A stretch of DNA of 26,801 nt from Sphaeroforma sirkka (lineage: Eukaryota > Opisthokonta > Ichthyosporea > Ichthyophonida): contig LUCW03001665.1 of assembly GCA_001586965.3 (NCBI GenBank), positions 107,501-134,301 of the forward strand, in the 5' to 3' direction. Of the stretch, positions 1 to 10,050 are shown one piece after another. Under the pieces are notes generated by a model. The model made no database searches. It had not been told where the DNA came from and worked only from the letters and a program-made list of their open reading frames with translations. A program made the translations under genes and the position numbers. The first letter of the stretch is position 1; every line of letters begins with the position of its first letter.

Positions 1-35
1 ACTCCTACCTCAATAAGGTGTAAATATACATACAA

Positions 36-69
36 TTGCTCGGCGGCCGCTTAATATGAAGCCGAGCAA
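36..69. repeat. Perfect 9-bp hairpin
   Basis: TTGCTCGGC at 36-44 is the exact reverse complement of GCCGAGCAA at 61-69, with a 16-base loop containing a GC-rich GGCCGC start. No gene is visible next to it, so its role (structured RNA, element end or chance) is unknown. Confidence 0.55.
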
Positions 70-228
70 AATGTGCGTCATGTATGCGAATGTTTAAGCA
101 TAGTATACTCTCAATACAATCGAGAGACGTGCCTTCTTCAGCTAATCTAAATGTTGATTACGGTATGGTGAACTTGCCGGTTTTGATATATCCCTCGTAC
201 GCATAGTAAAACCGAAAGTACTACAAAC

Positions 229-266
<38 letters not shown>
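229..266. repeat. Compound (TA)n(TG)n microsatellite
   Basis: An uninterrupted run of TA dinucleotides passes directly into TG dinucleotides. This is a simple-sequence repeat in non-coding DNA and probably length-variable. Nothing else is recognisable in 70-344. Confidence 0.95.
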
Positions 267-344
267 CTCAAAGCACATTGAAAAGAGTCATATGTAGGTC
301 AGTGGAACACGATCATTGCGATGCCCGTTATATGTAGCTCATGA

Positions 345-922
345 ATGCTCATTCCATCACATTTAGTATCGGATGCGAGCAAGGCAGTGGTTGAACAAGT
401 CTTGAGTGATTTCTTTGGTTCCAGCGATGAGGAATACCTTCCATGTGTGAAGACAAATAAGAATCGATACAGTAGTTATAGTCAGAGACAGAACGGATCG
501 ACCCTAGTCCATTTTTTGGTAAGTGATTTCTAGATCATGTATATATCGCTCACATTGTGTCATTTTTGATGTCAGAAATAAAACTGACATTGTCAGGCTT
601 CGGCACAATATGTTTAAAAGTACATTTGTTTTACTCTGTTCACTTCACAATGAAAGCATGATTTGGCAATGTGTGCGCGTCTTTCGACGGTAGTGCCTTA
701 CGAGATTGGGACCTCTAAGGATGAGGCTTTCTTTCAGGTACAACGACTCTTATAGCCTATTTTTTCGTGTTTTAACATCGTTCAAATACCCAGAATATGG
801 AATTTGCCGCACAGATGAGAGCGTTCAAATCTGCAATCGACTTGGCCTTCCCGGGAAAATACTGCTGGTTTGCAGAAGATTCCTTGCACATTACTGTGCG
901 AGGGTTGGACCCGCCGATATAA
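345..922 (+). CDS. 3' exons of a 2H-phosphoesterase-like gene (three-exon model)
   Basis: Seen: three open segments join in phase 0. Exon 1 (to 518) ends TTG|GTAAGT. Exon 2 is 657-737 (27 codons). Exon 3 is 794-922 (42 codons plus TAA). Introns are 519-656 and 738-793 (56 bp); the second ends CCCAG. The ATG at 345 gives 127 aa, but an acceptor at ATTTAG (about 365) would make this only the 3' end of a longer gene. The last exon carries DSLHITVRGLD. The H-x-T-x-R pattern is typical of 2H phosphoesterases (LigT/CPDase fold), which cleave cyclic phosphates or 2'-5' bonds on RNA or nucleotides. Inference: a host gene of that type. Only one of the two expected HxT motifs is visible, so the function is tentative. 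An AATAAA lies 28 bases after the stop. Confidence 0.55.
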
Positions 923-949
923 TTAGGACTTAGAATATACTATTATGGC

Positions 950-955
950 AATAAA
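950..955 (+). terminator. Polyadenylation signal AATAAA
   Basis: A canonical AATAAA lies 28 bases after the TAA at 920-922, on the strand and at the distance expected for the 3' end of the preceding gene. The stretch 956-1204 is AT-rich and I see no gene in it. Confidence 0.5.
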
Positions 956-1221
956 CCCCTCCTTTCGTGCACTACCGCTGCTTTAATATAGTAAGAAGAT
1001 TACAATTTTAATACGTAAAGATTTCTTCAACCTTGTTAATAAAAATCATTCGTGTTTGAAGAATCATAAATAGAATCAACCAATTACAATGTAGCACTTT
1101 GAAGTAAGTTGTCTGTTTCCAAACATTTCAGTGTGGTAGTGAAGTATGTATGCGTTGTCGTCTCTGCCGGTAGCTATTCAACGAATGTCATTCGTACGCA
1201 ATATCTATGCTTTGTCGAGGT

Positions 1222-2073
1222 TCAGTATATTTCCGCTCGTGGTGAGGCTGATAAACAAGCGTCCGCTGGTGGTCTTCCGTTGATAGTCCGCTGTTGGATA
1301 AACTCTAAGAGTGCGGGCATACCCCAAAGCAGTTGTAAGCCCTCGTCAAGCAATGTCACCGATATATCATAGTAGTAAAAGATAGACATATCCCTACCAT
1401 GGACATAAGGTCTATATAATGACAAATATAGTGATAATGGCTTCGAATCCCTAAATCATTATCCCATTGTAGCAGTTGAGGGTATGCCACCTGTGCTACT
1501 AGTAATAATAATCATCCACACAGAAACATCGTCACAGGGGGTATAGTGAAGACAATCATAAAAACTTGGAGGGAAGAAACATGAGTTTGCAACCCTCATT
1601 TTCATTATTTAGCACAAATACATGTAAATTGAATACCAATTACCTGGTGGGTAGGCAAGTTTTGCGATTTGTAGTATGGAACAACTGATGAAGGTTGAAG
1701 CAGGACTCTAGCATCCGCTTGGCCAACTTCAACAACAAGTAAACTACGTTTTGCTTAGGTCGAACGCACCCTGCAAATATGCCTTACTTATTCCTGTGAT
1801 GTGCGATATATTTCGAAGCTTGATCGATTTTAATAAACTTGAAATATGGCACAAATGAATGATCTATGACCAGAGGTAAATAATCTAATCGATCCTTGCT
1901 AATCCGCAAAAGTAGCCATCCTGATGATCAGTCTATCGTAACGTCTAAGTGTGAAAATTACACTACATCAATTCTATAGCAAGATTATTGGAAATACATC
2001 TGATTCTCTCTCACAGCGACCATCTTGTATCTACTTCAGAAATACCTACTTCATCTCGGACGATAGTCGCCTC
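1222..2073 (-). CDS. Multi-exon gene of unknown function, 3' part
   Basis: Seen on the minus strand: open segments with consistent splice phases at 2073-2046 (short, start uncertain), 1920-1788 (133 nt), 1743-1644 (100 nt), 1490-1398 (93 nt) and 1341-1222 (40 codons including TGA). Introns are 1921-2045, 1744-1787 (44 bp, donor GTAAGG), 1491-1643 (donor GTAATT) and 1342-1397 (56 bp). Each junction keeps the frame: phase 1, then 2, 0 and 0. Residues read smoothly across the joins, for example LDYLPLVIDHSFVPYFKFIK, then LLVVEVGQADARVLLQPS, then LLQWDNDLGIRSHY, then LLWGMPALLEFIQQRTING. I do not recognise the family. The region is GC-richer than its flanks. The 5' end is unresolved. The matched phases are the main reason to believe the gene. 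Confidence 0.6.
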
Positions 2074-2081
2074 TAATTGAC

Positions 2082-2482
2082 ATGATATTATTTGTTTCAA
2101 TATGCGTAAATCTGTATGTCTACATGTACATCAGGTTTCATATTCGTTGGAGAGATTCTGGGGGAAATGAAGGGACATTAAGATTGTCGAACTGCCGCGA
2201 AAAGCTCGGGGCGAGTGATGCAGCGATGGAAGACATAAGGTGCGTTAGTTCACGACATACTCTAATAGCGACTCGTGTGATATTGATATTTTGTACAGCG
2301 ATTCTTTTGCGAACTTATACTAACTGTTTTTGCTTCTACACACGAATGCAAAAACATTACAAACTAATAGTTTGGGTGTAATCGCTGAGAGCGAACGAGA
2401 AATCCGCCTCCCTGGCTCGTGTGGTGAGGAAAAGACAGTGTTTGATCATCTACTCGTAAAAATGGAGGCATTAGCGAGCTAG
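2082..2482 (+). CDS. Possible small two-exon gene, 89 aa
   Basis: Seen: an ATG at 2082 opens a frame with a hydrophobic N-terminus (MILFVSICVNLYVYMYI), possibly a signal anchor. It runs to a donor AAG|GTGCGT at 2239/2240 and continues after an acceptor CTAATAG at 2370 with matching phase (2+1 nt), ending at TAG 2480-2482. The 131-bp intron contains TACTAAC, an ideal branch-point sequence. The C-terminal exon includes the motif GEEKTVFDHLLVKMEALAS. The family is unknown. Caution: the minus strand of the same exons is also fairly open, including an ATG at 2449, so these islands could be 5' exons of the minus-strand gene instead. If plus is right, the two genes are divergent and only a few bases apart. 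Confidence 0.4.
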
Positions 2483-2670
2483 GTATAGCTGGAAAATAAT
2501 AATAAGTTGTATAGTGAGCCAAAATGACGAGACCAATGGAGTTCTAAATTACAGCCCCCGGACATGATAAAAAATACTTGTGACCCAACGAACAGGGAAA
2601 AGTTAGACCCATTTATAAACTGACAAAGACTTCAAAACTGACGCTTGCTATAATCACATTACAAGTTATT
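2483..2670. other. AT-rich stretch with no recognised feature
   Basis: No convincing reading frame, splice pattern or repeat was found. AATAATAATAAG at about 2496-2507 could serve as a weak polyadenylation region for the preceding model. Confidence 0.4.
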
Positions 2671-3000
2671 TTGTGCCTAAAACTCCTCGGACATGACTCC
2701 GCTCAGAGAGCTAAATTTGATTTAGCTGTATCTATTGATCACAGTAAACCAAGATTGCTTACCAAGCATAAAACTACGATCAAACACCGGAGCCTCAACA
2801 AGGTTTATCCCAGCATCAACCAAGGAGAGAATCTAAACTCAGAGAGGGACACAGAAATACTACAGATGGAAATTAATCTCGGAGCCGAAGTGCCGGGAGT
2901 ACGGAAACATCATTATAGAAAATCTCTGATGGACATGAGGGCATCCCTAAATATCAGAGGAGTACAATCTAAGCGTATAAAACCAAATATTACAATGGAA
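2671..3000 (+). mobile_element. Copia-type retroelement remnant (tail fragment)
   Basis: An open stretch here contains RLLTKHKTTIKHR. Its DNA (about 2731-2785) is closely similar to 8315-8362, which lies just before Copia RNase H sequence in the other remnant. The rest of the stretch is protein-like, but I cannot assign it to a domain. Directly after it comes a terminal-repeat piece in the opposite orientation. This is an old, broken fragment. Confidence 0.45.
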
Positions 3001-3209
3001 GCCACGATCAGTTGAAGACGTGGCGAAGCTGCCTTTGGATTGGAGCATAGATTAAGTGAGAACCTTTTTCACCTTACGAGGTGTTTTTTAATGGCTCAAG
3101 GACTACGAGTCCAATGCATATAATAGCAGGGATTCGAATCAAATAAATCACAACTATTCACTTAAAACTTAAAACATTTTAAGGTACTTTAATATCTGAG
3201 AACAATAGT
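3001..3209 (-). repeat. Copia-associated LTR piece, inverted copy
   Basis: This segment is the reverse complement of about 9198-9420, with scattered substitutions and small length differences. Landmarks shared in inverted order are the GATCAGTTGAAGACGTGGC end, the ATTTGATTCGA block and the ATTGTTCTCA end. Because the 9.2-kb copy follows Copia RNase H on the plus strand, this copy is taken as minus. Confidence 0.75.
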
Positions 3210-3589
3210 ATCGATGAAGTGTTATTGCTGCCTTTCGGTTATAATATACAAAACTATCCGACACCGATACGTACCGCTATCATTGAATAGTTTTATATCT
3301 CGCCTTCCACATCAAACACGACTTCGCTCATACTGGGGCTCAGTTGAAATCTCAAATATAATTTCGAACAAGTACACTTTATTGACTTATTTATATTTTG
3401 ATCATTCAAACACTTGCATACGACGAATATATTGCCAGAGCTTCGTATACAACAATCAGTGGACCTGTATCAAAGGACAACAAAGTACACGTCTATGAAA
3501 ATTGCAGTCCCCACTATTCTCTACGTGAATAATATACTGTTTGGTATCAGTCAACTATATACAATCCTACCCATTTTAGATGGTTTCTT
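3210..3589. other. No recognised gene
   Basis: Two overlapping open stretches (3214-3498, 3414-3599) show no domain, composition or splice pattern that supports coding. The DNA is AT-rich. Confidence 0.35.
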
Positions 3590-4227
3590 CGTTCCCTAAT
3601 CTTAATCACATAACAGCTGCTTCGTTGTTCGCCGTAATATATCGTAAGGCTTTGCGGGAAATATTCTCTAAGTATACAGTTGCTAGTTAACCTGATCCCA
3701 GCCTAAAAGGAAATGCGGAAAGAAAAAGTAGCACCTTAGAAATATTATACAAGATCCAAAATCTCTGAACTTCATGACTTCACGAACGATTTGAAACGCT
3801 CTATAGAGTTAAGAGGTTTCTGAATGGACTTCAAATGAAAGTCTGCCATCTCGGGGGGATATTTCAACAGTCTTTGATGCCAATTTAGAATTAGACGACA
3901 ACTGCTGCACCGAACGTTCTAATCACATATAAACTGCTTTGCTGTTCATCGTAATATATCGTAAGACTATGTGTGACATACTTTCTAAGTATTGACATAA
4001 AACCGCCAATTTTGATATAGGGAGATAGAGAAAGAATACCACATCGAAAATACCATACAAGATCTGAACTTTTGACCATAAGCCAAGGAGATTTTGTATC
4101 AACCTCAAACAAAAAAATCGCAACCTCGAGTTTAAAATATTAGGAAATACTCTAAATGTACATGGCCTAATATCAACGAACAATTTAGCCGTCTGCAATG
4201 CTAATCAAAAATCAGACGACAACTGCT
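3590..4227. repeat. Diverged direct repeat pair, ~318-bp period
   Basis: CGTAATATATCGTAAG recurs at 3633 and 3950, CTAAGTAT at about 3668 and 3985, ATACAAGATC at about 3747 and 4056, and AGACGACAACTGCTG at 3893 and 4214. The spacing of 309-321 bp indicates two old tandem copies with many substitutions and indels. The origin is unknown. No reading frame spans the units. The following 4228-4499 shows nothing recognisable. Confidence 0.6.
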
Positions 4228-4499
4228 GAACCGAAACCACCGAATTGAAAAGGAAGGGAGATTATGTATCACTGAAACAGAGGCCAGCTATCATTAAGTT
4301 GTTCTTATTCAAATGACCCAGAATCAAACTATTTTAAACAGGAAACCCCCGCGGTTTTAAAAAAAAATCTTCAAGGCTAAATAAATAGCAGAAACAGGGA
4401 AATCCGCTATTCTCTTGATATATTGATGCTAAATTGGGGCATAAATACAATTAGCTACCAATTTGCTGTTGTCAAGATTATTATGTTTAAATTCGGCCG

Positions 4500-5080
4500 T
4501 CACCTCTCAGATGGTACAGCACTTTTCGACATGTTATAGATCACGTAAGTATACGACAGCTTAGGCTCAGTCTTAACGAAAGGGCCAGGAATTATTATAT
4601 CTAAATGAAATAAAAATTGGTGTAGAGATTGGTACAGGAAACGTGCAAAGACACTGGTTTCTTGTGAAACAGTTTGTGAGAAATTTGTAAATAAAGGGTT
4701 CATATTTTTTGCTGTAGGCCAATTGAGCAAGAACAATTAAACAAGAACGATTGATCATCGTATATGATAAATTAGCCATGAACATCTCGCTTTACAGGTA
4801 TACCTCCTGTGGGAAGCTCTAAAATGTCTTCTCTACGTTTTTGCTTGTCTACTACATCCTCTTTTGACCAGAGATTGCATGGCTGTTGAGACGAGCGCTT
4901 TATCGTATCAATCGACGAGTTCACTAGAGTTTGCGAATAAAGAGCGACGTCTTGGACAATGTTCTCCAATTTTGTAGGCAATTCATTGTTTGAGGCGCTG
5001 CTGCTTTGTGTGAGGGTGTATGCAGGACCATAGCTCTCGGTAGAGCCCCGAATTCCGATTGAGACATCGAAAGCATGCAC
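4500..5080 (-). CDS. Two-exon 3' part of an unrecognised gene
   Basis: Seen on the minus strand: exon 1 (5080 to 4804, first codon GTG after an AGAGCAG acceptor-like site) carries a frame with ELPTKLENIVQDVALYSQT and SKEDVVDKQKRREDILELP. It ends GGAG|GTATAC. A 92-bp intron (4712-4803) ends GGCCTACAG. Exon 2 (4711-4500) continues in matching phase (1+2 nt) with NPLFTNFSQTVSQETSVF and KTEPKLSYTYVIYNMSKS to a stop. The phase match and the protein-like composition over about 160 codons argue for a real host gene. The N-terminal exon or exons must lie above 5080. I see no signal peptide, membrane segment or known motif, and I propose no function. Confidence 0.55.
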
Positions 5081-5685
5081 CTGCTCTTGTTATACAAAGT
5101 TGTGTTTGGTAACTTTATAATCTGTATTATGATACAACCTCCATCTTGTGACCTACAGCCTAGATACATACTGTATGTATGTATAAACACAAACGATTAT
5201 GCGTTTCAACACATTAACCGCCGCGAGAAAGTCTCATACCTGTGCAATGTTTCTTGTGACTCAAAAGTTTATTTGCGCACATACATGTACTGCACTATTT
5301 AAAACAAAAGACTTCTAGAAAATTATATTTTAAGTGCCCTACAAATAGTTTTTCTCTACAGACGAGATGAAAGAACGTACAATTTGCTAGCAAACATTTT
5401 GCAACTTTCTTTTTTGTTCCACACATACCCCATCTTACGATTGCTCTACCGTTCGATCCGATTAAAATTGACCGTGCAAAACTACTGCCCCCATATATAT
5501 AAGTTATCATGGTAATCACGAGCATGTCATACTTTTCGACCTCTGCTATGCCACGACAGACGTGTGTGTACTTTTTGCCAAAAGAGCAATATCAATATCA
5601 TTTAGAGCTCTTTTCGACACGAATTTGCGGTTACTTGCACCCATCGCCTGTTTAACCAATTCATCGAGAATATTTCTATTACTAT
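5081..5685. other. No recognised gene
   Basis: AT-rich DNA that should contain upstream exons or the promoter of the preceding minus-strand gene and the 3' flank of the hAT element. I could not identify hAT terminal inverted repeats or an 8-bp target duplication here. Confidence 0.35.
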
Positions 5686-5689
5686 CTAT

Positions 5690-7265
5690 ACTTTTATACT
5701 TTCTGAAATTTGATTGATTCTACGTATAGCTGTTACTTTATTATACTTCAAAAAAATTATGCAATACACTATATCAATATTCCCATCGGCGACTTTTGCT
5801 TCGGCTATTTTCGCTTTGATTATTTCCGAAATGTCTGTCACGTTGGGTATAAGATGAGTGTTACCCTTGACAAAACATATATGCTCAAATGTGGTGCCCG
5901 AAAAACTTACTTTGCGACTATCGTCTAACGCATTTCCTGCCATTGAAAAAACACTTTCTAACCTACAAGATGTGGGTGAGATTGAGAACAAAATTAATGG
6001 CACCATGTATAAGGTGGGCATTTGCACTCTGTGATCCCTCCATAACTCCATCGCTTGTTCGGAGGGATCTAGTTCTTTCTCTTCGTGCTTTGCTGCTTGA
6101 CCTCTGCTGACCTTCACCCTAACCATATTGTTGCTCTGTAGTAGTAGAGAATCCCATATCACAATTTCGGCAGCGATCTTTTTTTACTTCATTGGGTAAC
6201 GTAGTCGGCCTGCGATCTTGTTGTATTTTGCTCGAACGATGGGTTCGGTAAGTCACAGCTCCTCCTACTTGCTATTATCTTTTGTCTTTTGTGTAAATGT
6301 ATTTATACAGTAGTTTCTTCCGTAGTGTTAGTTGGTGTGGTAGCAGCGGGTCTGGCCGTCGCTACATCGCCTTGTGTTTCCTTCTGTGTTTCATCTCTAG
6401 GCTATGTGCTCATCTTTTACTTGCGATGGGTCTTCAAGAGTTTTAGAGCCCGTCTGGACACAGACTTTTTCGCAAAGTTTTTGCAGTCAAGTGTATCGAT
6501 CGTAGACAACATCAAACTATTCAATTCTTTGTACAAAGGGTGCAAATAGTAATTACCAAGCATTTCCGTATCAAGTTTATGCTCGAAATAGGTATGTAAG
6601 CAGTCCCTGAGCCTTTTTCGCAAGCTTCTAATCTCTGGCGTTAGGTGCTCCTCTCAATATTGCTCAATTACATCAGGAGTCCCCGAAACCTTTACCACAT
6701 CTACCAGAAAATTCTTGCGCTAAGCAAACTTACAAGTCATTACAAATCCGTTCGCGTCCGCCAGTAATTGAAATTTTTATGTATACCAATTTGTGCAGAC
6801 ATCAACGGCCTGTCTTGATCTCATTTTTCTCTCCTAGACTCATGGTAGATCGTACTTACACATATTCACGGCCCATTGTATGTCGGCCCTGAGTTTCGCA
6901 TTTGTGAAAGTGACTTCTAGTGTAGATGTATTCTTGGTACCAACTATGACCACGAAATTGAGTTCCTTCTACTTATATTTGATAGCGGCCGCGATTATCT
7001 TCTTACACTCCTTGCCTAGGCCTGCAACCCATTCTTTCAGATGGCTCGTCGTGCAATGGGCGATGGCATTCCCTCCCTTAAGCCTACTGAATTTCTTCGA
7101 TCTCTTATCCTTCAGGTCTATCGCTGTGCAGTAATTGCATGTCACCGTCTCTTCTCCTGTTTGAGCCCATCGCTTTCTAGATAAATCGAGCTTAGTCACA
7201 GGCCCGAGTACATTGTAGTACCCTGGAAGTCTATCGTGAAGCTCAGCACTTGTTAGCCCGTCCAT
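5690..7265 (-). mobile_element. Decayed hAT-superfamily DNA transposon (transposase remnant)
   Basis: Three transposase regions lie in order on the minus strand. (1) 7265-6969: a BED-type zinc finger, VTCNYC followed by NAIAHCTTSHLKEW (C-x2-C ... H-x4-H). (2) About 6770-6420: the middle of the catalytic region, including LGNYYLHPLYKEL, which matches the hAT 'LDPRFK' neighbourhood. (3) 6162 to about 5780: the C-terminal dimerisation domain, with LWRDHRVQMPTL and SPTSCRLESVFSMAGN, matching the hAT 'TSxxSERVFSxAG' signature. hAT transposases cut and paste DNA with a DDE-type active site split by an all-alpha insertion. The regions lie in different frames with stops between them, and the catalytic N-terminal half is missing or unreadable, so this copy is inactive. 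No terminal inverted repeats were found. Confidence 0.85.
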
Positions 7266-7636
7266 CTTAATTCAGCTTCATAAGATGTCAATACCACTAT
7301 AGTTAATCACACAATGCGTAAAAATGCTTCAATAGTGTTGGCTTATAGTTTATTTGTTTTCCCTCCTGGGTATGTCAGAAGTCTGAACAATCAAAACAAA
7401 CAAAACAAGCAATGCAAACACATGACAGTGTACAAACACTTTTTGGAAATATGCCAAAATATGACTAATACGTCTATTTCATATTTTCATATTGCCAATA
7501 TTTTCACATGATATGCTAAATATTCTCATATCTCTATATTCTTATAATATGACCGCGATGGGCGACACCAAAAATTCCCATCCATAGTACGACAATTTTG
7601 TCTCATAATCCCTACCCATTTTTATGAGTTTCCAGG
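7266..7636. other. AT-rich flank of the hAT element, no gene seen
   Basis: Contains A/T-rich short-period sequence (for example CATATTTTCATATTGCCAATATTTTCACATGATATG at 7480-7512, not a clean repeat). It may include the 5' end of the hAT element. I found no coding or splice evidence. Confidence 0.3.
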
Positions 7637-8206
7637 TCTGCTCTGTTGACGCTTTAACGCTTGTTTTGCTGTACTTTTCTACTTTGCTAGATAAATAAAT
7701 TCATTGAAACTGCTTCGAGAATATGGCATGGCATGAGTACATCGCCCTTTTTGTATGTTTAGGTAGTATCAGAGCAACGTCTGCTGGAAGGAATAAGCTC
7801 CGGTGATACTTTACCGCTTGTTTTTATGTATTTTTCTACTTTGCCATATAATTTGTTTATGTGAATATTCGATCTGAAAATGGAACTGCTTCGATTACAT
7901 GGTATGGCATAAGTACAGCACCCTTAGTTGGTCTTTAGATAAAATCAGAGCAACGTCTACTCGAAGGAACAACCTCTGTTGATGATCTAACGCTTTTTGA
8001 CAATTGGATTCCGGGTAAATTTGATTAACTTGTCAGCTTTATTGTATGTAATATGATTGGCAGATCTCAATAAGGCACTAAGAGGTTGAATTTAAAACAG
8101 TTGCCTTTGAACGTAAAACAGTTGCCTGATTGTGTGTCAGCGCAGGTTGTAAACTTGCTAGCTTCGATTTCCACATTTTTATATCACTCATAACATTCCA
8201 TCTGTG
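7637..8206 (+). repeat. Composite repeat, copy 1: ~175-bp tandem units plus conserved tail
   Basis: Two and a half units repeat the blocks CAGAGCAACGTCTGCT, TTTTCTACTTTGC and ATGGCATGGCATAAGTAC with a period near 175 bp. They are followed by a non-repeated tail (about 8001-8206) starting ATTGGATTCCGGGTAAATTTGATTAACTTG and ending AACATTCCATCTGTG. The same units and tail, in the same order and orientation, recur at about 18960-20818. The shared sharp right edge implies a dispersed element rather than plain satellite DNA. Confidence 0.8.
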
Positions 8207-8279
8207 TTCTTGTTCTCAAAAGGTCAATTGTTTCTATATAATACATTATTATTATTTTGCTTTATTGTCCGTTTGTTTT

Positions 8280-8880
8280 TTAGGGAGACATCAATTTTAC
8301 GCCCTAGCCAAGTGTATTGATCGCAATAAATCACGATTGTTTACTAAGCATAAAACTAAAACCTCTGGATATGGACTAAGGTTTGATCCTGAGATATTCT
8401 CACAGCCGGTAGCATTCGCTGATACAAGTTTTGCCTCTGACGCAATAGACCGTAAATCAACTAGTGGTTACGTCATTTTTATGTGCATTGCCCTTGTGAT
8501 TTGGGGATCAAGAAAACAGAAACTGACGGCATAGTTCATGTGCGAAGCAGAAGTTATTGCTCTGAATGATGCCACAAAGGAAATCTGTTGGCTGCGAAAT
8601 TTATTGTCGGAACTTGGTATCGATATTGGACCAATTGTCATCAATCAAGACAACCAATCGGCGAGAAAAATCGCTGAAGTTGATAAGGTGAATCGCAGAA
8701 TATAACACCTTGACTTTCAACACTATTTTATCCGGGATAAGGTTCAAGACAATTCAGTGGTACTACGATACATGCCCACGGACGAGATGACTGCTGATGC
8801 TTTGACGAAAGCACTCGTGGGGCAATTGTTTATTAAACACAAGACAACCTTGATCAGGCCAAGCATGTCATATTTAAGTC
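8280..8880 (+). mobile_element. Copia (Ty1-like) RNase H remnant
   Basis: Protein-level landmarks of the Copia RNase H and C-terminal region appear in order: DRKSTSGYVIF, then EAEVIALNDATKEICWLRNL (family: TEAEYxALxxAxKExxWLRxL), then NQDNQSA, then HLDFQHYFIRDKV, then YMPTDEMTADALTKAL. RNase H removes the RNA template during reverse transcription. The upstream polyprotein (gag, integrase, reverse transcriptase) is absent and the remnant is broken, so this is a fossil. A terminal-repeat piece follows at about 9198. The stretch 8881-9180 is AT-rich and probably the 3' internal region of the same element. Confidence 0.85.
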
Positions 8881-9179
8881 ACGTACTTTACGTTTTCTTA
8901 TTTAGTTTTGGAACACTTCTTAATTGTAATTTCTTGTTAAGAAATCTGTTTCCAAATATTGCATATTTTTTAATCTAAAATTGGCTACAATGAACCCAAA
9001 TCCCGATCTCCCTATCACAATAAATTATTAAGATTAAACACCTGTCATGTTAATATCATTTCTTATTATGATATGCTTTCTTCTTGAAAGATATTTCTTA
9101 ATTATGTTGCCCGTGTATGTTCTTTTATAAATAATTATCACTTTAAAGCGTGAAATTTTCTTCATATTTCTTAAAACTT

Positions 9180-9420
9180 AATGTTTATTGTTCTCAAATA
9201 TTAAAGTATCTTAAAGTGTTTTAAGTTTTAATGTTTATTGTTCTCAAATATTAAAGTATCTTAAAGTGTATTAAGTTTTAAGTGAATAGTTGTGATTTAT
9301 TTGATTCGAGTCCCGGCTTTTATATGCATTGGACTCGTAATCCTTGAGCCATTGAGAAAGACCTCTAAAGATGAAAACAATCCAAAGGCAGTGTTGCCAC
9401 GTCTTCAACTGATCATGGCT
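9180..9420 (+). repeat. Copia-associated LTR piece with internal 50-bp duplication
   Basis: This follows the Copia RNase H remnant and is the inverted counterpart of 3001-3209. It begins with two almost identical ~50-bp units (TGTTTATTGTTCTCAAATAT blocks at about 9182 and 9232), only one of which has a match in the inverted copy. That dates the duplication after the two copies separated, or reflects a loss in the other copy. Confidence 0.75.
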
Positions 9421-9481
9421 TAAATTTACACTTTATTTGAAGTCTACTACATTGTACTGTAACAATATCTTAGACAAATAG

Positions 9482-9589
9482 CACAAAGCTGCTTGGGTCC
9501 AAACTGACGATCTGATGTCAGCAGGTATCCAATTCCCGCCTACGCATGTGCATGTGCCTGTCCTAGCAACTCCTTTGCCAATACCTATG
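9482..9589 (+). pseudogene. Left part of a host-like frame interrupted by the Gypsy element
   Basis: After an acceptor-like AAATAG, a plus-strand frame reads HKAAWVQTDDLMSAGIQF and then the His/Pro-rich block PPTHVHVPVLATPLPIPM. The same block occurs in frame on the far side of the element (15782 onward, TPTHVHVPVPKTPLPI), followed by a longer conserved-looking C-terminal part. The simplest reading is one host exon interrupted by the retroelement. No function is recognised. Confidence 0.5.
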
Positions 9590-10034
9590 TGGACAAAGTA
9601 CTGCAGCCAGAGACTTAGGACCGGACCAGAGGACCGGACCTAAGAGGTTTTATTGAGGCTCAAACCTAGGAGGGTCTACTATGGCCGACCAAGAGGCTCA
9701 GACCTAAGAGCAGTAGACCCAGAGGTTCAGACCTCAGAGCGGTAGACCCAGAGGCTCAGACCTAAGAGGAATTTATTGATGATCGGGCCGAGGACCAGAT
9801 TGGATAGCAGAATATAGTTTAGAGGAATAGAATGATGACTCATCGAGTGTCATCATTAATTAGTAACTAGGAGACCGGAATCTTAGATACGGAGATTTTC
9901 ACAATCTGCCGTTTTTAGAGAAAATCTCGTCTTACACAAAGACGTGATTAATAAATACAGCAGACGCGCCGTTCATATTGGTACTTCTGACTGAGTTCAC
10001 TTATTTTAGACTTAATACTCTTTATCAAGTGTCA
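9588..10034 (+). repeat. Left LTR of the Gypsy-type element
   Basis: It starts near TGTGGACAAAG and ends TGTCA two bases before a TGG primer-binding site. The outer third carries short tandem blocks (GAGGCTCAGACCTAAGAG, AGTAGACCCAGAGG and variants at about 9650-9770). A polyadenylation-like AATAAA is at 9951-9956. The inner two thirds match the inverted copy at 15469-15781. Confidence 0.75.
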
Positions 10035-10036
10035 CT

Positions 10037-10050
10037 TGGTTTTGACCACA
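10037..10050 (+). other. Primer-binding site candidate
   Basis: TGGTTTTGACCACA begins 2 bases after the LTR's terminal CA, the usual place and TGG start of a tRNA primer-binding site. The matching tRNA 3' end cannot be named from this window. A diverged copy of the site is present next to the inverted LTR at about 15455-15466. Confidence 0.55.

Noticed and set aside
3590-4227. Link between the ~318-bp period here and the 317-bp duplication at 17.3 kb
   Set aside because: The periods are similar but the sequences show no common blocks, so I regard it as coincidence.
5290-7600. Terminal inverted repeats for the hAT element
   Set aside because: I looked for CAG/TAG-type ends and an 8-bp duplication on both sides. 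GCCCCCATATATATAAG (about 5488) and the AT-rich sequence near 7550 do not match well enough.
7637-8206. CRISPR-like or simple satellite array
   Set aside because: Units of ~175 bp without spacers in a eukaryotic context rule out CRISPR. The fixed unique tail shared with another locus argues against a simple satellite.
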